Shown: one piece after another, positions 54,901 to 64,000 of the stretch
How the letters are laid out: each line of letters begins with the position of its first letter
Numbering within the stretch: the stretch's first letter is position 1
Assembly: GCA_902796835.1 (NCBI GenBank)
Contig: CADBQP010000052.1
Coordinates: 1-64,000, forward strand
Length of the DNA stretch: 64,000 nucleotides
From: an uncultured Bacteroidales bacterium
Lineage (GTDB): Bacteria; Bacteroidota; Bacteroidia; Bacteroidales; Bacteroidaceae
Direction: 5' to 3'
The notes under the pieces: model-generated
Told to the model about the DNA's origin: nothing
The model's input: the letters and a program-made list of their open reading frames with translations, nothing else
Databases searched by the model: none
Program-made: the position numbers and the translations under genes

Positions 54901-56178
54901 TTATTGCCAACCAAGGCATTGTTTGTAACTATTATATATGCGTTCGCCCACTTTCTCCCAGGTTATCTGGTCCACTTCTTTGCGTCCCTCTTCCTTGAGA
55001 TAGTGGTGGAAGCCATGATATGTGCAGAGCGAATAAATAGCGTCGGCCATGGCGTCGATATCCCAATAGTCGGTTTTCACACAGTTGGTAAGGATCTCGG
55101 CGCATCCGCTCTGCTTGCTGATAATGCTTGGCACGCCACACTGCATGGCTTCGAGCGGCGAAATGCCAAAGGGCTCGGAAACTGAAGGCATGACGTAGAC
55201 GTAGCTTTCGCGGAAGGCTTCGTAAACCTGTTTGCCTTTCATGAAACCGGGAAAGTGGAAGCGGTCGGCAATGCCTTTGGCCGCCACAAGTTCTATCATC
55301 TCCTGCATTTTGTCGCCGCTGCCGGCCATGCAGAACCTGATGCCCTTGGTGCGCTGAAGCACTTTGGCTGCGGCCTCTACGAAATACTCGGGCCCCTTCT
55401 GCATGGTGATGCGACCAAGGAAGGTTACGACTTTATCGCGCTGCTCTGCGTTTTCGAGAGGTTTGTCCACGTAGTCCTTGATTTCGGGGTCGAGCGGATA
55501 GACTGCGTTGTGCATGGCAATGCATTTTGCAGGGTCCTGATGATAGTGGTTGATGACGGTTTGGCGCGTGAGCTCGCTCACACACATGATGCAGTCGGCA
55601 TGGTCCATGCCGTCTTTTTCTATACTATATACGGTGGGGTTGACGTTGCCTCGGCTACGGTCGAAATCGGTGGCATGAACGTGGATGACGAGTGGGCATC
55701 CGCTCACTTGCTTGGCGTGGATCCCGGCCGGATAGGTGAGCCAGTCGTGAGCGTGTATGATGTCGTATTCCTGCTGTCGGGCTATGACTCCGGCCACGAT
55801 GCTGTAGTTGTTTATCTCGTCGTAGAGGTTGTCGGGATATCGGCCCGAGAATTCTATGCATCCGAGGTCGTCGGTCATGCGATAGTTGAAGTCGGCATAG
55901 ATGTGGTCGCGCAACTTGAAATAGAGGTCGGGATCCATTTTGTCGCCGAGGCGTTCCTTCACGTAGTCGTAGTTGACGTCGCGCCAAACGATGGGCACCT
56001 GACTCATGCCGATGATGTTCATAAAACTTTTGTCCTCGTCGCCCCAAGGACGTGGCAGGCAAAACGTGATGTGCATATCGGGCTGCAGAGAGAGGCCCTT
56101 GGTGATGCCATAGCTTGCCGTGCCCAAACCACCGAGGATATGAGGGGGAAATTCCCACCCGAACATTAAAACTTTCAT
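54901..56178 (-). CDS. GT4 glycosyltransferase (glycogen synthase-like)
   Basis: 425 aa. GT-B fold: N-terminal KVLMFGWEFPPHILGGLG, donor-side motifs FLGRITMQKGPEYF and the E-x7-E signature SEPFGISPLEAMQCGVPSII. It lies between GH57 and the debranching enzyme, so alpha-glucan or maltodextrin elongation is likely (inference). Met at 56178 was chosen because the 26 upstream codons have no family counterpart. Confidence 0.9.
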   Translation of the reverse strand: MKVLMFGWEFPPHILGGLGTASYGITKGLSLQPDMHITFCLPRPWGDEDKSFMNIIGMSQVPIVWRDVNYDYVKERLGDKMDPDLYFKLRDHIYADFNYRMTDDLGCIEFSGRYPDNLYDEINNYSIVAGVIARQQEYDIIHAHDWLTYPAGIHAKQVSGCPLVIHVHATDFDRSRGNVNPTVYSIEKDGMDHADCIMCVSELTRQTVINHYHQDPAKCIAMHNAVYPLDPEIKDYVDKPLENAEQRDKVVTFLGRITMQKGPEYFVEAAAKVLQRTKGIRFCMAGSGDKMQEMIELVAAKGIADRFHFPGFMKGKQVYEAFRESYVYVMPSVSEPFGISPLEAMQCGVPSIISKQSGCAEILTNCVKTDYWDIDAMADAIYSLCTYHGFHHYLKEEGRKEVDQITWEKVGERIYNSYKQCLGWQ

Positions 56179-56259
56179 AGTATTTTTTTCTTTTTCTGCC
56201 GCGCCGGTGCTGCGTGGAGGCTCCGTGGGGAGATCTGAGGCGGCGACGCGGGCCAAAGT

Positions 56260-58227
56260 TTACTTTTCTTCGTCGTTTTGATACTTTTCGAGCATGCGTA
56301 TGGCGCGGAGTATGCCGCTCACGTTGATGGCCAGCGAAATGGCCCCGCGGCCATGGAATGGCGGGTTGCCGTCAAAGAGTTCGGGGATGGTTCCCACGCA
56401 GTGGTAGAACAGCTCTTCTTCGAATCCGATGAGCTGCCGCTCTATATAGTTGACGCCACTCATTTTGTAGACTCTGAGGTAGGCCTCAAGATAGAAGCCC
56501 GTGAGCCACGGCCACGCGGTTCCTTGATGATAGGCGCGGTCGCGGTCGTATTGGGAGCCTACGTAGAAGGGGGTGTAGCCGCCGCTCTTTGGCGAGAGGC
56601 TGCGAATGCCTTTTGGGGTGACGAGCTCGCGTGTGCAGATGTCGAGCACGCCCTTGCGCTGCCTTACATCGAGCGGCGAGAAGTCGAGGGCAATGGCCAA
56701 CAGCTGGTTGGGGCGCACGCTCCAATCGGCCAGGTTGCCGTCGACATAATCGAACAGGTAGCCATATTCGTTGAGGAAGGTGCTCTTGAAGGCGTCGGTC
56801 ACTTTGGCAGCGAACTTTCCGGCTTGTTGTGCCTTGATCTTTTCGCTTTCGGTGCCATATTCGCCAAACATCTGCTCGTAGAACTTGAGGGCGTTGTACC
56901 AAAGGGCGTTGAATTCCACGATGTATCCGGTGCGCGGCACGATGGGGCGTCCACCCTCGGTGCTGTTCATCCATGTCATGGGTTTTTCGCGTCCGTCGGT
57001 GTATACAAGGCCGTTGTCGTGCACGAAGAGGTTTTCGTGGTGGCCTTCGAGTATGTAGTCGGTTATTTTTTCGACGAGCGAACCGTATTTTGCGTAGCAT
57101 TCCTTGCGACCCACGAATTTTCCATACTGCTGTATGCTCCACACTGCCCATAGCATCACGTCGGGTTGCTCCACTTCATAGATGCCTATGGCCGACGGGC
57201 GTTTTTCCATAAAGTCTTCGAGCGCTTTCTGGGCGGTGGCCATGTATTGTTCGAAGCGGTCTTTTTCGCCTATCGAGAGTGTGAGGCCGGGAAGGGCCAT
57301 AAAGGTGTCGCGGGCACGGGGTTTGAACCAGTGGAAGCCTGCGAGCATATAGAGTTCGCCATCTTTTTCGACGCGGAACTGATGTGCGGCGTTCACCAGG
57401 CAGTGCAGGAAGCTGTCGCGGCGGTCGAGTGTGGCCACTTCGGCCTCGAGCCTGATTTCCATCTTTTCGGGTGTGGCCAGGTCGGTTCCTGCACAGAAGA
57501 TGATGCTTTGTCCTTTTTTGAGTTCCATTTCGAAGTAGCCCGGCACGAGCAGGTCTTCGGTGTCGCCGTAGCCTCGCTCCGACTCCTTGACGTATTCCAT
57601 GTTGCGATACCAGTCGGGGGCATATACAAAGCGGAAGTCGGTGTTTGTTTGCATGAAGAGGTCGGGATAGCCTTTGTAGAGCTTCATGCTGATGCCGCCC
57701 GGCACTTCACGATAGCTGGTGTCGCACACCGTGTTTTCGTGGGTCCACTGTCTGACGCTTCGGAAGGCGAGGAAGGGTCGCAGACGGAGCGTTGTCTTCG
57801 ACTGGGCATCGACGAGGGTGTAGCGAACCTGTATGCGGAAGTCGTTGTTGGCTCGCTTGAAGACGAGTTCCTTGCGCAACACGACACCTCCGATGCGATA
57901 GGTCCAGGTGGGCACTTTGTCGAGGGTGAAGTCACTGATGTATTTGTGCCCTTTGGGGCTCATTTCTCCGCCTTTGTAGCGATGCAGGCCCAAGTTGAAT
58001 TCTGCGCCATGCTGCACCACGGTTTCGTCGAGCGAGGAGAGGAGCACGTGGTTTTCATCGTCGAGCTCGGGCACGGGCACTACAAGCAATCCGTGGTATT
58101 TTCGGATGTTGCATCCCACGAGTGTGGTTGAACAATACGCCCCCAGCCTGTTTGTGATGAGGAGTTCTTTCATGAGACTCTCTTGCAGGTTGGTCATCTG
58201 CGTCTTGTCGAAATGTAGATAAGCCAT
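56260..58227 (-). CDS. Glycogen debranching enzyme (GDE_C, amylo-alpha-1,6-glucosidase type)
   Basis: 655 aa. An N-terminal beta-sandwich (about 1-240, RLGAYCSTTLVGCNIRKYHGLL) is followed by an (alpha/alpha)6 catalytic domain (about 280-650) with AGFHWFKPRARDTFMALPGLTL and YTDGREKPMTWMNST. Asp and Glu residues in these are the likely catalytic acids. It removes alpha-1,6 branches. First gene of the glucan cluster. Confidence 0.92.
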   Translation of the reverse strand: MAYLHFDKTQMTNLQESLMKELLITNRLGAYCSTTLVGCNIRKYHGLLVVPVPELDDENHVLLSSLDETVVQHGAEFNLGLHRYKGGEMSPKGHKYISDFTLDKVPTWTYRIGGVVLRKELVFKRANNDFRIQVRYTLVDAQSKTTLRLRPFLAFRSVRQWTHENTVCDTSYREVPGGISMKLYKGYPDLFMQTNTDFRFVYAPDWYRNMEYVKESERGYGDTEDLLVPGYFEMELKKGQSIIFCAGTDLATPEKMEIRLEAEVATLDRRDSFLHCLVNAAHQFRVEKDGELYMLAGFHWFKPRARDTFMALPGLTLSIGEKDRFEQYMATAQKALEDFMEKRPSAIGIYEVEQPDVMLWAVWSIQQYGKFVGRKECYAKYGSLVEKITDYILEGHHENLFVHDNGLVYTDGREKPMTWMNSTEGGRPIVPRTGYIVEFNALWYNALKFYEQMFGEYGTESEKIKAQQAGKFAAKVTDAFKSTFLNEYGYLFDYVDGNLADWSVRPNQLLAIALDFSPLDVRQRKGVLDICTRELVTPKGIRSLSPKSGGYTPFYVGSQYDRDRAYHQGTAWPWLTGFYLEAYLRVYKMSGVNYIERQLIGFEEELFYHCVGTIPELFDGNPPFHGRGAISLAINVSGILRAIRMLEKYQNDEEK

Positions 58228-58302
58228 ACTTTTCGAAAAATATGAGTGTTGTTGAATTAGATTTAAGCAATGGCACTTTCAGGGTGCCTGTTTTCATGAC
58301 AT

Positions 58303-58352
58303 TTGACGTGTGTCAACGCACAAAAATAAAGTTTCCTTTGGAATATACCAAA
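58303..58352 (-). promoter_or_regulatory. Glucan operon promoter with two dyads
   Basis: On the minus strand: TTTG (58352-58349), a 20-nt spacer and TATTTTTG (58328-58321). A dyad TTTGG-AATATA-CCAAA (58337-58352) covers the -33 region. A second, TTGAC-GTGT-GTCAA (58303-58316), sits just downstream at the likely start site. They look like operator sites for a sugar-responsive regulator; none is encoded nearby. Confidence 0.6.
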
Positions 58353-58465
58353 ATTTAGTGCCGCATTTTTTGACTTTTGTCGTAGCGATGGCTTATGCGG
58401 GCGTTTTTTGTGCCTTCTTTGGCTGCCGGGATGGCCCGTGGCGCTCCGTGGCGGCTCTGTGGTTT

Positions 58466-58549
58466 CTACGAGCTCGGAGATATTTCAAACAACTGCCGCG
58501 ATAGTTTAAACTGTCGCCGCGATAGTTTTGACAACTGCCGCGGTTGTTT
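58466..58549. repeat. 21-bp palindromic tandem repeat, locus J (four units)
   Basis: Units start at 58466, 58487, 58508 and 58529, in phase. The third has arms AAACTGTCGC and GCGATAGTTT around one C, a 21-bp dyad with a single mismatched pair. It lies in the 398-nt gap between the small-protein gene and the glucan operon, which holds no gene. Confidence 0.9.
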
Positions 58550-58625
58550 TTCGAGTTTTTGGGATGGACAAAAATAAAGCCGGCAAGCGGTGGCTTGCTG
58601 GCTTCTTGATGTATTGCCGATCATC

Positions 58626-58892
58626 TTAACCAAAGAGCATGTGCTCGAGTGTGGCTACGGCCTGCGCAAGATGTTTGTCAAAGTGTGTATGGTCGCGCAG
58701 GAATGTGGGGTCTCCCTGCGCGAGTTGGGCATATAACTCGGTGTCCATGGTCTGCGCATAGTCGCCCACGGCCAGTTCGATGTCGTCGCGCTGCCATGGC
58801 AGCGAGGAGTGGGCATAAACGCGCAGCTTTTGATGGAAGAAGCTGTAGGCGGTCTCTATGCTGTGGCGCGGGGGCATGGACGGTTTTTTCAT
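58626..58892 (-). CDS. Hypothetical protein
   Basis: 88 aa (MKKPSMPPRHSIETAYSFFHQKLRVYAHSSL...). Predicted helical, no signal peptide and no recognised domain. Its start overlaps the DUF4250 stop by 4 nt (ATGA), supporting this start and coupled translation. Probably a conserved Bacteroidales protein; function unknown. Confidence 0.72.
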   Translation of the reverse strand: MKKPSMPPRHSIETAYSFFHQKLRVYAHSSLPWQRDDIELAVGDYAQTMDTELYAQLAQGDPTFLRDHTHFDKHLAQAVATLEHMLFG

Positions 58893-59095
58893 TCGGCACA
58901 CTCAATGGGCCTCACCTGTCGCTGCTGCGAGTTGTAAGCGTAGCCGTGGGCTTTTAGCTGCTCAATGATTTCGGCCGGGTCGCGGTCGAAGGCGTGGCAC
59001 AGGTCTTCAAGGTCGTCGTATTCGCCGTCGCGCAGAAACATGTTGACGGTCGAAATGAGCATATCGGGGTCGCTGGGCAAAAAACTGAGGGGCAT
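58889..59095 (-). CDS. DUF4250 protein
   Basis: 68 aa. Matches the DUF4250 pattern LPSDPxMLxSxVNMxLRD then GYAYN; a small helical protein of unknown function. Translationally coupled to the 88-aa protein downstream. Confidence 0.85.
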   Translation of the reverse strand: MPLSFLPSDPDMLISTVNMFLRDGEYDDLEDLCHAFDRDPAEIIEQLKAHGYAYNSQQRQVRPIECAE

Positions 59096-59141
59096 TTTTA
59101 TGGAAGGGGTTTGGGTGTGAATGGACGGGGCATAGGAATTC

Positions 59142-59528
59142 TCACTTTTGGGCCGGCTGCCCGCTTTCGAGCCAGGCTGTGATGCCTCCCTCGAGGTTCA
59201 CCACTTCATAGCCGGCCTGTGTGAGCATGCTGGCGGCACGAGCCGAGCGACGCCCAGTTTTGCAGTATACGGCTATGGGGCGCGTCTTGTCAAACTGCGC
59301 CGTAGCACGGTCTATGAAGTCGCTGTCGAGCACCGAAATGTTGTGGGCTCCGGCTATGTGGCCGGCCACATATTCGCTGTCAGTGCGCGCGTCGAGCAAC
59401 TGCACATGGCTCTGCTCTATGTAGCGCGCAAAGTCGGCCACATTGGCATTTTCGAAGTGGTCTTGCCCACACGATGTATAGAAACTCAGGCCGAAAACCG
59501 ACATGAGCATGGTTAGCATTTTCTTCAT
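59142..59528 (-). CDS. Exported rhodanese-like protein
   Basis: 128 aa. A signal peptide or lipobox-like segment (FYTSCGQ, Cys20) precedes a single rhodanese domain with active-site loop CKTGRRS and LLDARTDSEYVAGHIAGAHN. A periplasmic or membrane-anchored sulfurtransferase or disulfide-related role is inferred. It lies 34 nt after ispF. Confidence 0.9.
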   Translation of the reverse strand: MKKMLTMLMSVFGLSFYTSCGQDHFENANVADFARYIEQSHVQLLDARTDSEYVAGHIAGAHNISVLDSDFIDRATAQFDKTRPIAVYCKTGRRSARAASMLTQAGYEVVNLEGGITAWLESGQPAQK

Positions 59529-59562
59529 GGCTTCTGATTGTGTTTACTCCCCACTCTGCATT

Positions 59563-60045
59563 TCACACGCGCTCCAAGAGGGCCACAGCATAGGCCGACA
59601 TTCCCTCTTCGCGCCCTGTAAAACCCAGGTGCTCCGTGGTGGTGGCCTTTATCGACACATCGGCCGTTTCGACGTGCATGAGCGGGGCCAATGTCTGCTG
59701 CATGGCAGGGATGTGTGGGTTTATCTTCGGTTGCTCGGCACAGATGGTGGCATCTATGTTGCCCACTCGCCATCCGTTCTGTTCAACGAGAAAGACAGTA
59801 TGTGCAAGCAACTTCTTGCTGTCAATGCCCTTATACTGCGGGTCGGAGGGCGGAAAGTGGTGGCCGATGTCGCGCAGGTTTGCCGCCCCGAGCAGGGCGT
59901 CGCAAATGGCGTGTATCAGCACGTCGGCGTCGCTATGGCCCAGCAGGCCGTGGGTGTGAGTTATGGCCACGCCTCCCAGAAAAAGCGGACGCCCGGCCTC
60001 GAGCTGATGGACGTCGAAGCCAAATCCGATGCGGAACTTTGACAT
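59563..60045 (-). CDS. ispF: 2-C-methyl-D-erythritol 2,4-cyclodiphosphate synthase
   Basis: 160 aa. MEP isoprenoid pathway. Zinc-site GFDVHQL (Asp and His at the N-terminus) and HSDADVLIHAICDALLGAANLRDIG are intact. Met at 60045 matches the family start (MSKFRIGFGFDVHQ). Directly downstream of porV, with only 31 nt between. Confidence 0.97.
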   Translation of the reverse strand: MSKFRIGFGFDVHQLEAGRPLFLGGVAITHTHGLLGHSDADVLIHAICDALLGAANLRDIGHHFPPSDPQYKGIDSKKLLAHTVFLVEQNGWRVGNIDATICAEQPKINPHIPAMQQTLAPLMHVETADVSIKATTTEHLGFTGREEGMSAYAVALLERV

Positions 60046-60076
60046 AAGGAAAGGAAATGTGTGAGTGAATGAATTG

Positions 60077-61234
60077 CTATCTGCGTCCGAAGAGGTCGCG
60101 AATGCCATCGAGGTCGAAGGCCAGCGAAACGCGCAATGTCTGGTCGAGCGGATTGGACGGGGCCGTGGCTATGACGTATCCGGCATCGATGCTCAACACG
60201 CTCATGCGGAAGCCTGCGCCCACCGTGGCATAGCGCCGGCCTCCCTGGCTGTCGCTCTCGTGATGATAGCCCGCGCGCAGCGAAAACTTGTCGTTGTAGG
60301 TATATTCGGCGCCCACGCCCCAGTTAATTTCCTCCAACTCGCCCTTGAAGCCGCGCTCGTTGTCGCCAAAGCTCTTGAAAATGCCACTGATGCTCGACAG
60401 ATTATAATAGTCGTTGTCGAGGCGCGTCTGATAGTCGTTGTCGTCCTCGTCGGCGCCCTGCAAGGGCATAGAGGGCACGAGCAGCTTGTTCACATCGGCC
60501 GAAACGGAGAAACGGTGGAACTCATTGATAGGAATCATGAGCGAGGCGCCCAGGCGAAGGTTGGTGGGAATGAAATAAGAGCGGTCTTCGCCATAGTTAA
60601 TTTTGGACCCGATGTTCGAAATGTTGAGGCCGAGTCCCAGCTGGCACTCGCGGTTGCCTATCTGTACGTAGCTCTGATTATAGATGGCCACATCGGCGGC
60701 AAAAGCCGAGCCCGCGGTGGTAGCATCGTCGTAGTGGCCCGTAAGGTCGCTATACATGTAGCGCAGGGCCACGGCAGCCGAGAAAGTTTCGGAGAGCATG
60801 CGCGAATAGGCTACGTCGACCGAAAATTCATAGGGTTTCACGGTCATATTCTCGTCCTCGGTGGTGACATCGCCCAGCGAGAAGTAGCGCACACTGGCGC
60901 TCACGGCCGAATAGTCGCCAATGCGAAAATATCCGGCAGCGTTGAAGAGGTTGATGCCGTCGGTTATCTTCCGCAGCCATGGGGTGTAGTCGAGTGCAAA
61001 GCCTGCGCGGCTGATGGTGAAGGGATATTTTGCAGGGTTCCATGCCTGAGAGTGCACATCGGGGTCGGTGGCAGCGCCCACGTCGCCCATGGCGCCGGCC
61101 CGCGCATCGGGGGCTATGCTCTGAGAGAACACGGCCGTTTGCACGGGGTTGAACTGGTCGCGCACTTCATCGTCGGCCATCATGCTGACGGCGCAGAGGC
61201 TCAGAAGAATTGTGAATATATAGTTTCTTTTCAT
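60077..61234 (-). CDS. porV: T9SS outer-membrane protein PorV
   Basis: 385 aa. A signal peptide (1-20) precedes a FadL-like barrel of the PorV/LptO family (SIAPDARAGAMGDVGAATDPDVHSQAWNPAKYPF, SAVSASVRYFSLGDVTTEDEN). PorV delivers cargo from the SprA translocon to the PorU sortase at the cell surface. It lies 46 nt after porU. Confidence 0.95.
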   Translation of the reverse strand: MKRNYIFTILLSLCAVSMMADDEVRDQFNPVQTAVFSQSIAPDARAGAMGDVGAATDPDVHSQAWNPAKYPFTISRAGFALDYTPWLRKITDGINLFNAAGYFRIGDYSAVSASVRYFSLGDVTTEDENMTVKPYEFSVDVAYSRMLSETFSAAVALRYMYSDLTGHYDDATTAGSAFAADVAIYNQSYVQIGNRECQLGLGLNISNIGSKINYGEDRSYFIPTNLRLGASLMIPINEFHRFSVSADVNKLLVPSMPLQGADEDDNDYQTRLDNDYYNLSSISGIFKSFGDNERGFKGELEEINWGVGAEYTYNDKFSLRAGYHHESDSQGGRRYATVGAGFRMSVLSIDAGYVIATAPSNPLDQTLRVSLAFDLDGIRDLFGRR

Positions 61235-61280
61235 GCTTTTTGATAAACGTTTCTCTGATATAAACGGAACGAAGGCGTTT

Positions 61281-64000
61281 CTATTGTTTTACGATGATGA
61301 TTTTTTTGCTGTCTGTGGTGCGGTTTCCCTGCTTGGCGCGGTATATGTATATGCCTGGCTGCAGGCGCGAACCGCTTGTTGAGGTGAGGCTCCAGTCGAG
61401 TGTGGCATATCCGCCCATCGTCTGGGCCTGGCTTTCCCACACAAGGCGGCCAGCCGTGTCGAACACCTCCACTCCTACTGGTGCATCGGCATCCTCGCTT
61501 AGCCCGGTCACCATGAAATTGGTCTGCACTCGGGCAGGATTGGTCGTTACGCCCACCTCGAAGGAATTGTTTCCACCATCGGCCACGGTGAAGGCCAGGG
61601 TGCGCGTCGTCAGGTTGTCGCAAACGTCCCAAACGCGGAACTGCACTGTATGACGGCCCTTCGAGAGGCCCGTAAGGGGGTAGTTCACCGTGCCGGAGCG
61701 GTAGGAGCCGAAATCATAGTTGAAATAGGAATTCAGACAAATGGCTTCGGCCACATTGCCGTCGACAATGAGCTGCATGTCGTGGCCCACGATGTTACCA
61801 GTGACGTCAATGCCTGTGGAGTCGCTGACCACGGCGCCAAAGACTACGTCGGCGCCAACGGCGGTTCCGTAGCTGTTGTCGGGATTGCCTACATAAATAG
61901 ATGCGTCGGGGCCAACTGAATCGGCAGAGGCGGCCTGGTCGGTGCCGTCGAGGTATATTTGGAGGCTTTGGCCATGACATTCGCGCTCATGCTGCTTATC
62001 GACGGCATAGAACACGGCCCGTGCCGCATCGGTGGAGTAGCTGATGCTACGAGGTATGACCATTTCGATGGCAAAGCGGCCCGCACGCACAGAATCGGTG
62101 CCTTCGAACACCGTGCTGCGGCGATCCTTGTAGGTCATGGGCGTCCGTGCACTACCATTGTTGTTCTTGCAGGTGATGGTTTCGAGCCTGTCGAGAAGTG
62201 TCAGGCTGACGGTGCCTTCAAAGTCGGGCAAGTTTTCTATGTAGCCGCTCATGCGCACGTGTTGACCGGCTTTGAGCTGCACCATGTCGCCCTGCTTGAG
62301 CTCGGTGCCATTGATGCTGTCGAGCACCACGTTGTGGGTTGGCAGGCGCAGGCGCAGGGCAGGGTCGCCGAGCAGGGCATATTTTAGTTTGTTCATGGTT
62401 ACGTCGGGGCCATTGACGTTGGTTCCCACCATGTCGCACTTGCTCAGTCGCAGCGCCTCGCCCAGCGTTTGTGGCTGGCCGCCGCTTGTGTCGAGGGCAT
62501 ATTTGCAAAATGCGTCGTTGAGGGCAGTGTTATAGCTCGAGTAGACTGCACGCGAGGAGCACAAGAGGGCCACAGCGCCTCCGTGCTTGTTGTAGAGGGC
62601 CTGGCGCCCGAGGTCGTCGATGGGCTGGTCGAAGGGCGTTATTTCGCACGATGCGAAAACCCATACGGGCAATGCAGCCGACGAGGTCTGTGCAAAATCG
62701 CTGAGTGTGAGCACATAGGAGTGTGAAATGCGGGTTTCGGAGCCATGGCCTGTGTAGTTGAACATAAGGGCTCCGCGCGCCATCTGCTCGCGCAGCAGCG
62801 CTGTCACTTCGGGATAGGAGTTTCCGGTGGCGCCCGTGGTGCGTGTGTAGGCATCGGGGTAGACGCGCTTCACTATCATGCGGTTGTTTGTAACGGCGTC
62901 GCTGCTTTTGGCCACCTGCTCGGCACCGTTCATGTGGAGGTTGTTGTCGCCTTCGTCGCCAATGAAGACGAGGGTGTTTTTCCAGGAGCCTGTGTTTTCG
63001 TTGTCGGAATAGCTGAGGGTTTTGTCAACGATGGTTTTGGCTTCGTCGAGGCTGGTGCAAACGATGCGCCCCACAGCCACATCGGGCTTTTCGCGGGCTA
63101 TGTTCGCTCCCTCGCCGTCGTCGAGCATCGCAAAGTAATCGTCGGTGACATAGGTTTGGATGGCTCCGATGCTCACGTTTGTTTCGCCCCATGAGTTGTT
63201 GCGTTCGTAGCAGAGCAGATAGTCGTCGGCATTGAAACTGTTTCCGAGCGTCACTCCGCGGTTGTCCCACACGGAGGGCCCGAAGAAGACGAGGTATTTG
63301 GGCATTTCGTCTTCGGTATTGGCGCGGTCGTAGAGCATCTTGAGGTAGCGGCGATAGGCCGACGCGTCGGGTGTGCCGCTCGAGAACTCGTTGTAGAGGT
63401 CCATGGCGTGAACAATTCTGACGTTCATGGCGTCGCGCTCTCTGTGATACTGTGCGAGGCGTTCGGCCTGGGCATCGAATTTTCCGCTTGTGGGGGTGAT
63501 GATTATCATGTGGGCAGCCTCGTGGGCATGAAGGTCTTGATTGGCCACGTCGCCCACGAGCTCGGGGGCTGGATAGTCGGCATTGAGGTCGACAGCCACG
63601 AATCGGCGCGTGGCATCGGGCACAGAGGCGAGCAGTTCGCCGCCGGTCTGCAAGGTTGTCGACACTCGGCGCAGTGGGTCGCCGCTGATGCCTATTTGCC
63701 ACAGCTCGGTGGCGGCAGTGGCGCCCTGCAGGCGCAGGGTGGCGGCGCCTGCCTGGTTGGGGGCGATGACAAAGGGCGCGCCATCGGCCCTGAGCTGGCG
63801 CTGGTAGGACATGCGCACGAAGTCGAGGCGGGCCGGAATGCCCGATGTGGTTGTTATGGCCAACGAATTGGCTTCGGTTGCCGACGAGGTGGTGAATGTG
63901 CTCACCCGCTCGCGCGCTGCTTCGTATTCGCCGTAGGATTGCACGGTCATGGTGCCAAGCTGTGTGCCGTTGAGTCGCATCGAGGCTGTGGTGGTGCGGC
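61281..64000 (-). CDS. porU: T9SS C-terminal signal peptidase PorU (gingipain-like), 5' end missing
   Basis: The frame is open to the right window edge; the visible part is 906 codons including upstream TTTAS before the first Met. C25 protease domain: His in MFNYTGHGSE, Cys in VWVFASCEITPFD. Immunoglobulin-like domains follow. The C-terminus LQPGIYIYRAKQGNRTTDSK resembles a T9SS tail. PorU cleaves cargo tails and links cargo to A-LPS. The porU-porV-ispF order matches the arrangement I recall in Porphyromonas. Confidence 0.95.
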   Translation of the reverse strand, partial: RTTTASMRLNGTQLGTMTVQSYGEYEAARERVSTFTTSSATEANSLAITTTSGIPARLDFVRMSYQRQLRADGAPFVIAPNQAGAATLRLQGATAATELWQIGISGDPLRRVSTTLQTGGELLASVPDATRRFVAVDLNADYPAPELVGDVANQDLHAHEAAHMIIITPTSGKFDAQAERLAQYHRERDAMNVRIVHAMDLYNEFSSGTPDASAYRRYLKMLYDRANTEDEMPKYLVFFGPSVWDNRGVTLGNSFNADDYLLCYERNNSWGETNVSIGAIQTYVTDDYFAMLDDGEGANIAREKPDVAVGRIVCTSLDEAKTIVDKTLSYSDNENTGSWKNTLVFIGDEGDNNLHMNGAEQVAKSSDAVTNNRMIVKRVYPDAYTRTTGATGNSYPEVTALLREQMARGALMFNYTGHGSETRISHSYVLTLSDFAQTSSAALPVWVFASCEITPFDQPIDDLGRQALYNKHGGAVALLCSSRAVYSSYNTALNDAFCKYALDTSGGQPQTLGEALRLSKCDMVGTNVNGPDVTMNKLKYALLGDPALRLRLPTHNVVLDSINGTELKQGDMVQLKAGQHVRMSGYIENLPDFEGTVSLTLLDRLETITCKNNNGSARTPMTYKDRRSTVFEGTDSVRAGRFAIEMVIPRSISYSTDAARAVFYAVDKQHERECHGQSLQIYLDGTDQAASADSVGPDASIYVGNPDNSYGTAVGADVVFGAVVSDSTGIDVTGNIVGHDMQLIVDGNVAEAICLNSYFNYDFGSYRSGTVNYPLTGLSKGRHTVQFRVWDVCDNLTTRTLAFTVADGGNNSFEVGVTTNPARVQTNFMVTGLSEDADAPVGVEVFDTAGRLVWESQAQTMGGYATLDWSLTSTSGSRLQPGIYIYRAKQGNRTTDSKKIIIVKQ

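Overview
The window is a gene-dense, roughly 55% G+C (by eye) piece of a Bacteroidales chromosome, most like Prevotellaceae or Muribaculaceae. The evidence is: Bacteroidetes-type promoters (TTG or TTTG, 18-20 nt, then TAnnTTTG) with no obvious Shine-Dalgarno sites; Bacteroidetes-restricted families (DUF4831, DUF4468, DUF4250, BT0820-like HAD protein); a type IX secretion system (PorU, PorV, and a secreted nuclease with a T9SS-type tail); rubrerythrin; and a CcsBA-type cytochrome c maturation protein. No IS element, prophage or CRISPR array was seen. Layout, left to right. 0.2-3.0 kb (-): TPM protein, LemA, release factor 1. 3.4-5.1 kb (+): T9SS-exported endonuclease I. 5.2-10.1 kb (-): folC, dnaJ, grpE and an ABC-F ATPase. 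10.5-13.5 kb (+): htpG and a DUF1460 lipoprotein. 13.6-15.4 kb (-): tRNA-Lys(CTT), glyA and an unlisted 36-aa Cys-containing ORF. 15.6-17.8 kb (+): two exported proteins and rubrerythrin. 17.9-22.7 kb (-): DUF4332 protein, pgeF, obgE, adk, hpt, and a LuxR-type regulator with an RIC/YtfE-like di-iron domain. 23.1-32.7 kb (+): a seven-gene envelope redox/metal cluster of porin, imelysin lipoprotein, di-haem oxidoreductase, second porin, c-type cytochrome lipoprotein, Rid protein and CcsBA. 32.9-35.7 kb (-): GH-like protein, lipoprotein, der. 35.9-41.7 kb (-): tripartite RND efflux operon. 41.8-44.6 kb (-): era, fabH, rpmF, DUF177. 44.7-50.7 kb (-): CBM9 protein, RlhA-like U32 protein, DUF4831, nnrDE, HAD protein. 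51.0-53.2 kb (-): secreted protein and rfbA. 53.3-58.2 kb (-): alpha-glucan cluster of GH57, GT4 and debranching enzyme. 58.6-64.0 kb (-): two small proteins, rhodanese, ispF, porV, and porU (cut by the window edge). The most unusual signal is a family of tandem 21-bp imperfect palindromes at ten intergenic loci (about 39 units). Units abut in exact 21-nt phase at every locus (3, 4 or 7 units), never lie inside a protein gene, and keep dyad symmetry while the core changes in compensating pairs. I do not recognise this family. The second notable signal is the envelope redox cluster, divergent from its probable regulator: three CxxCH haem sites in two exported proteins are encoded beside the CcsBA protein that would attach those haems, and the adjacent regulator keeps a full set of di-iron ligands.
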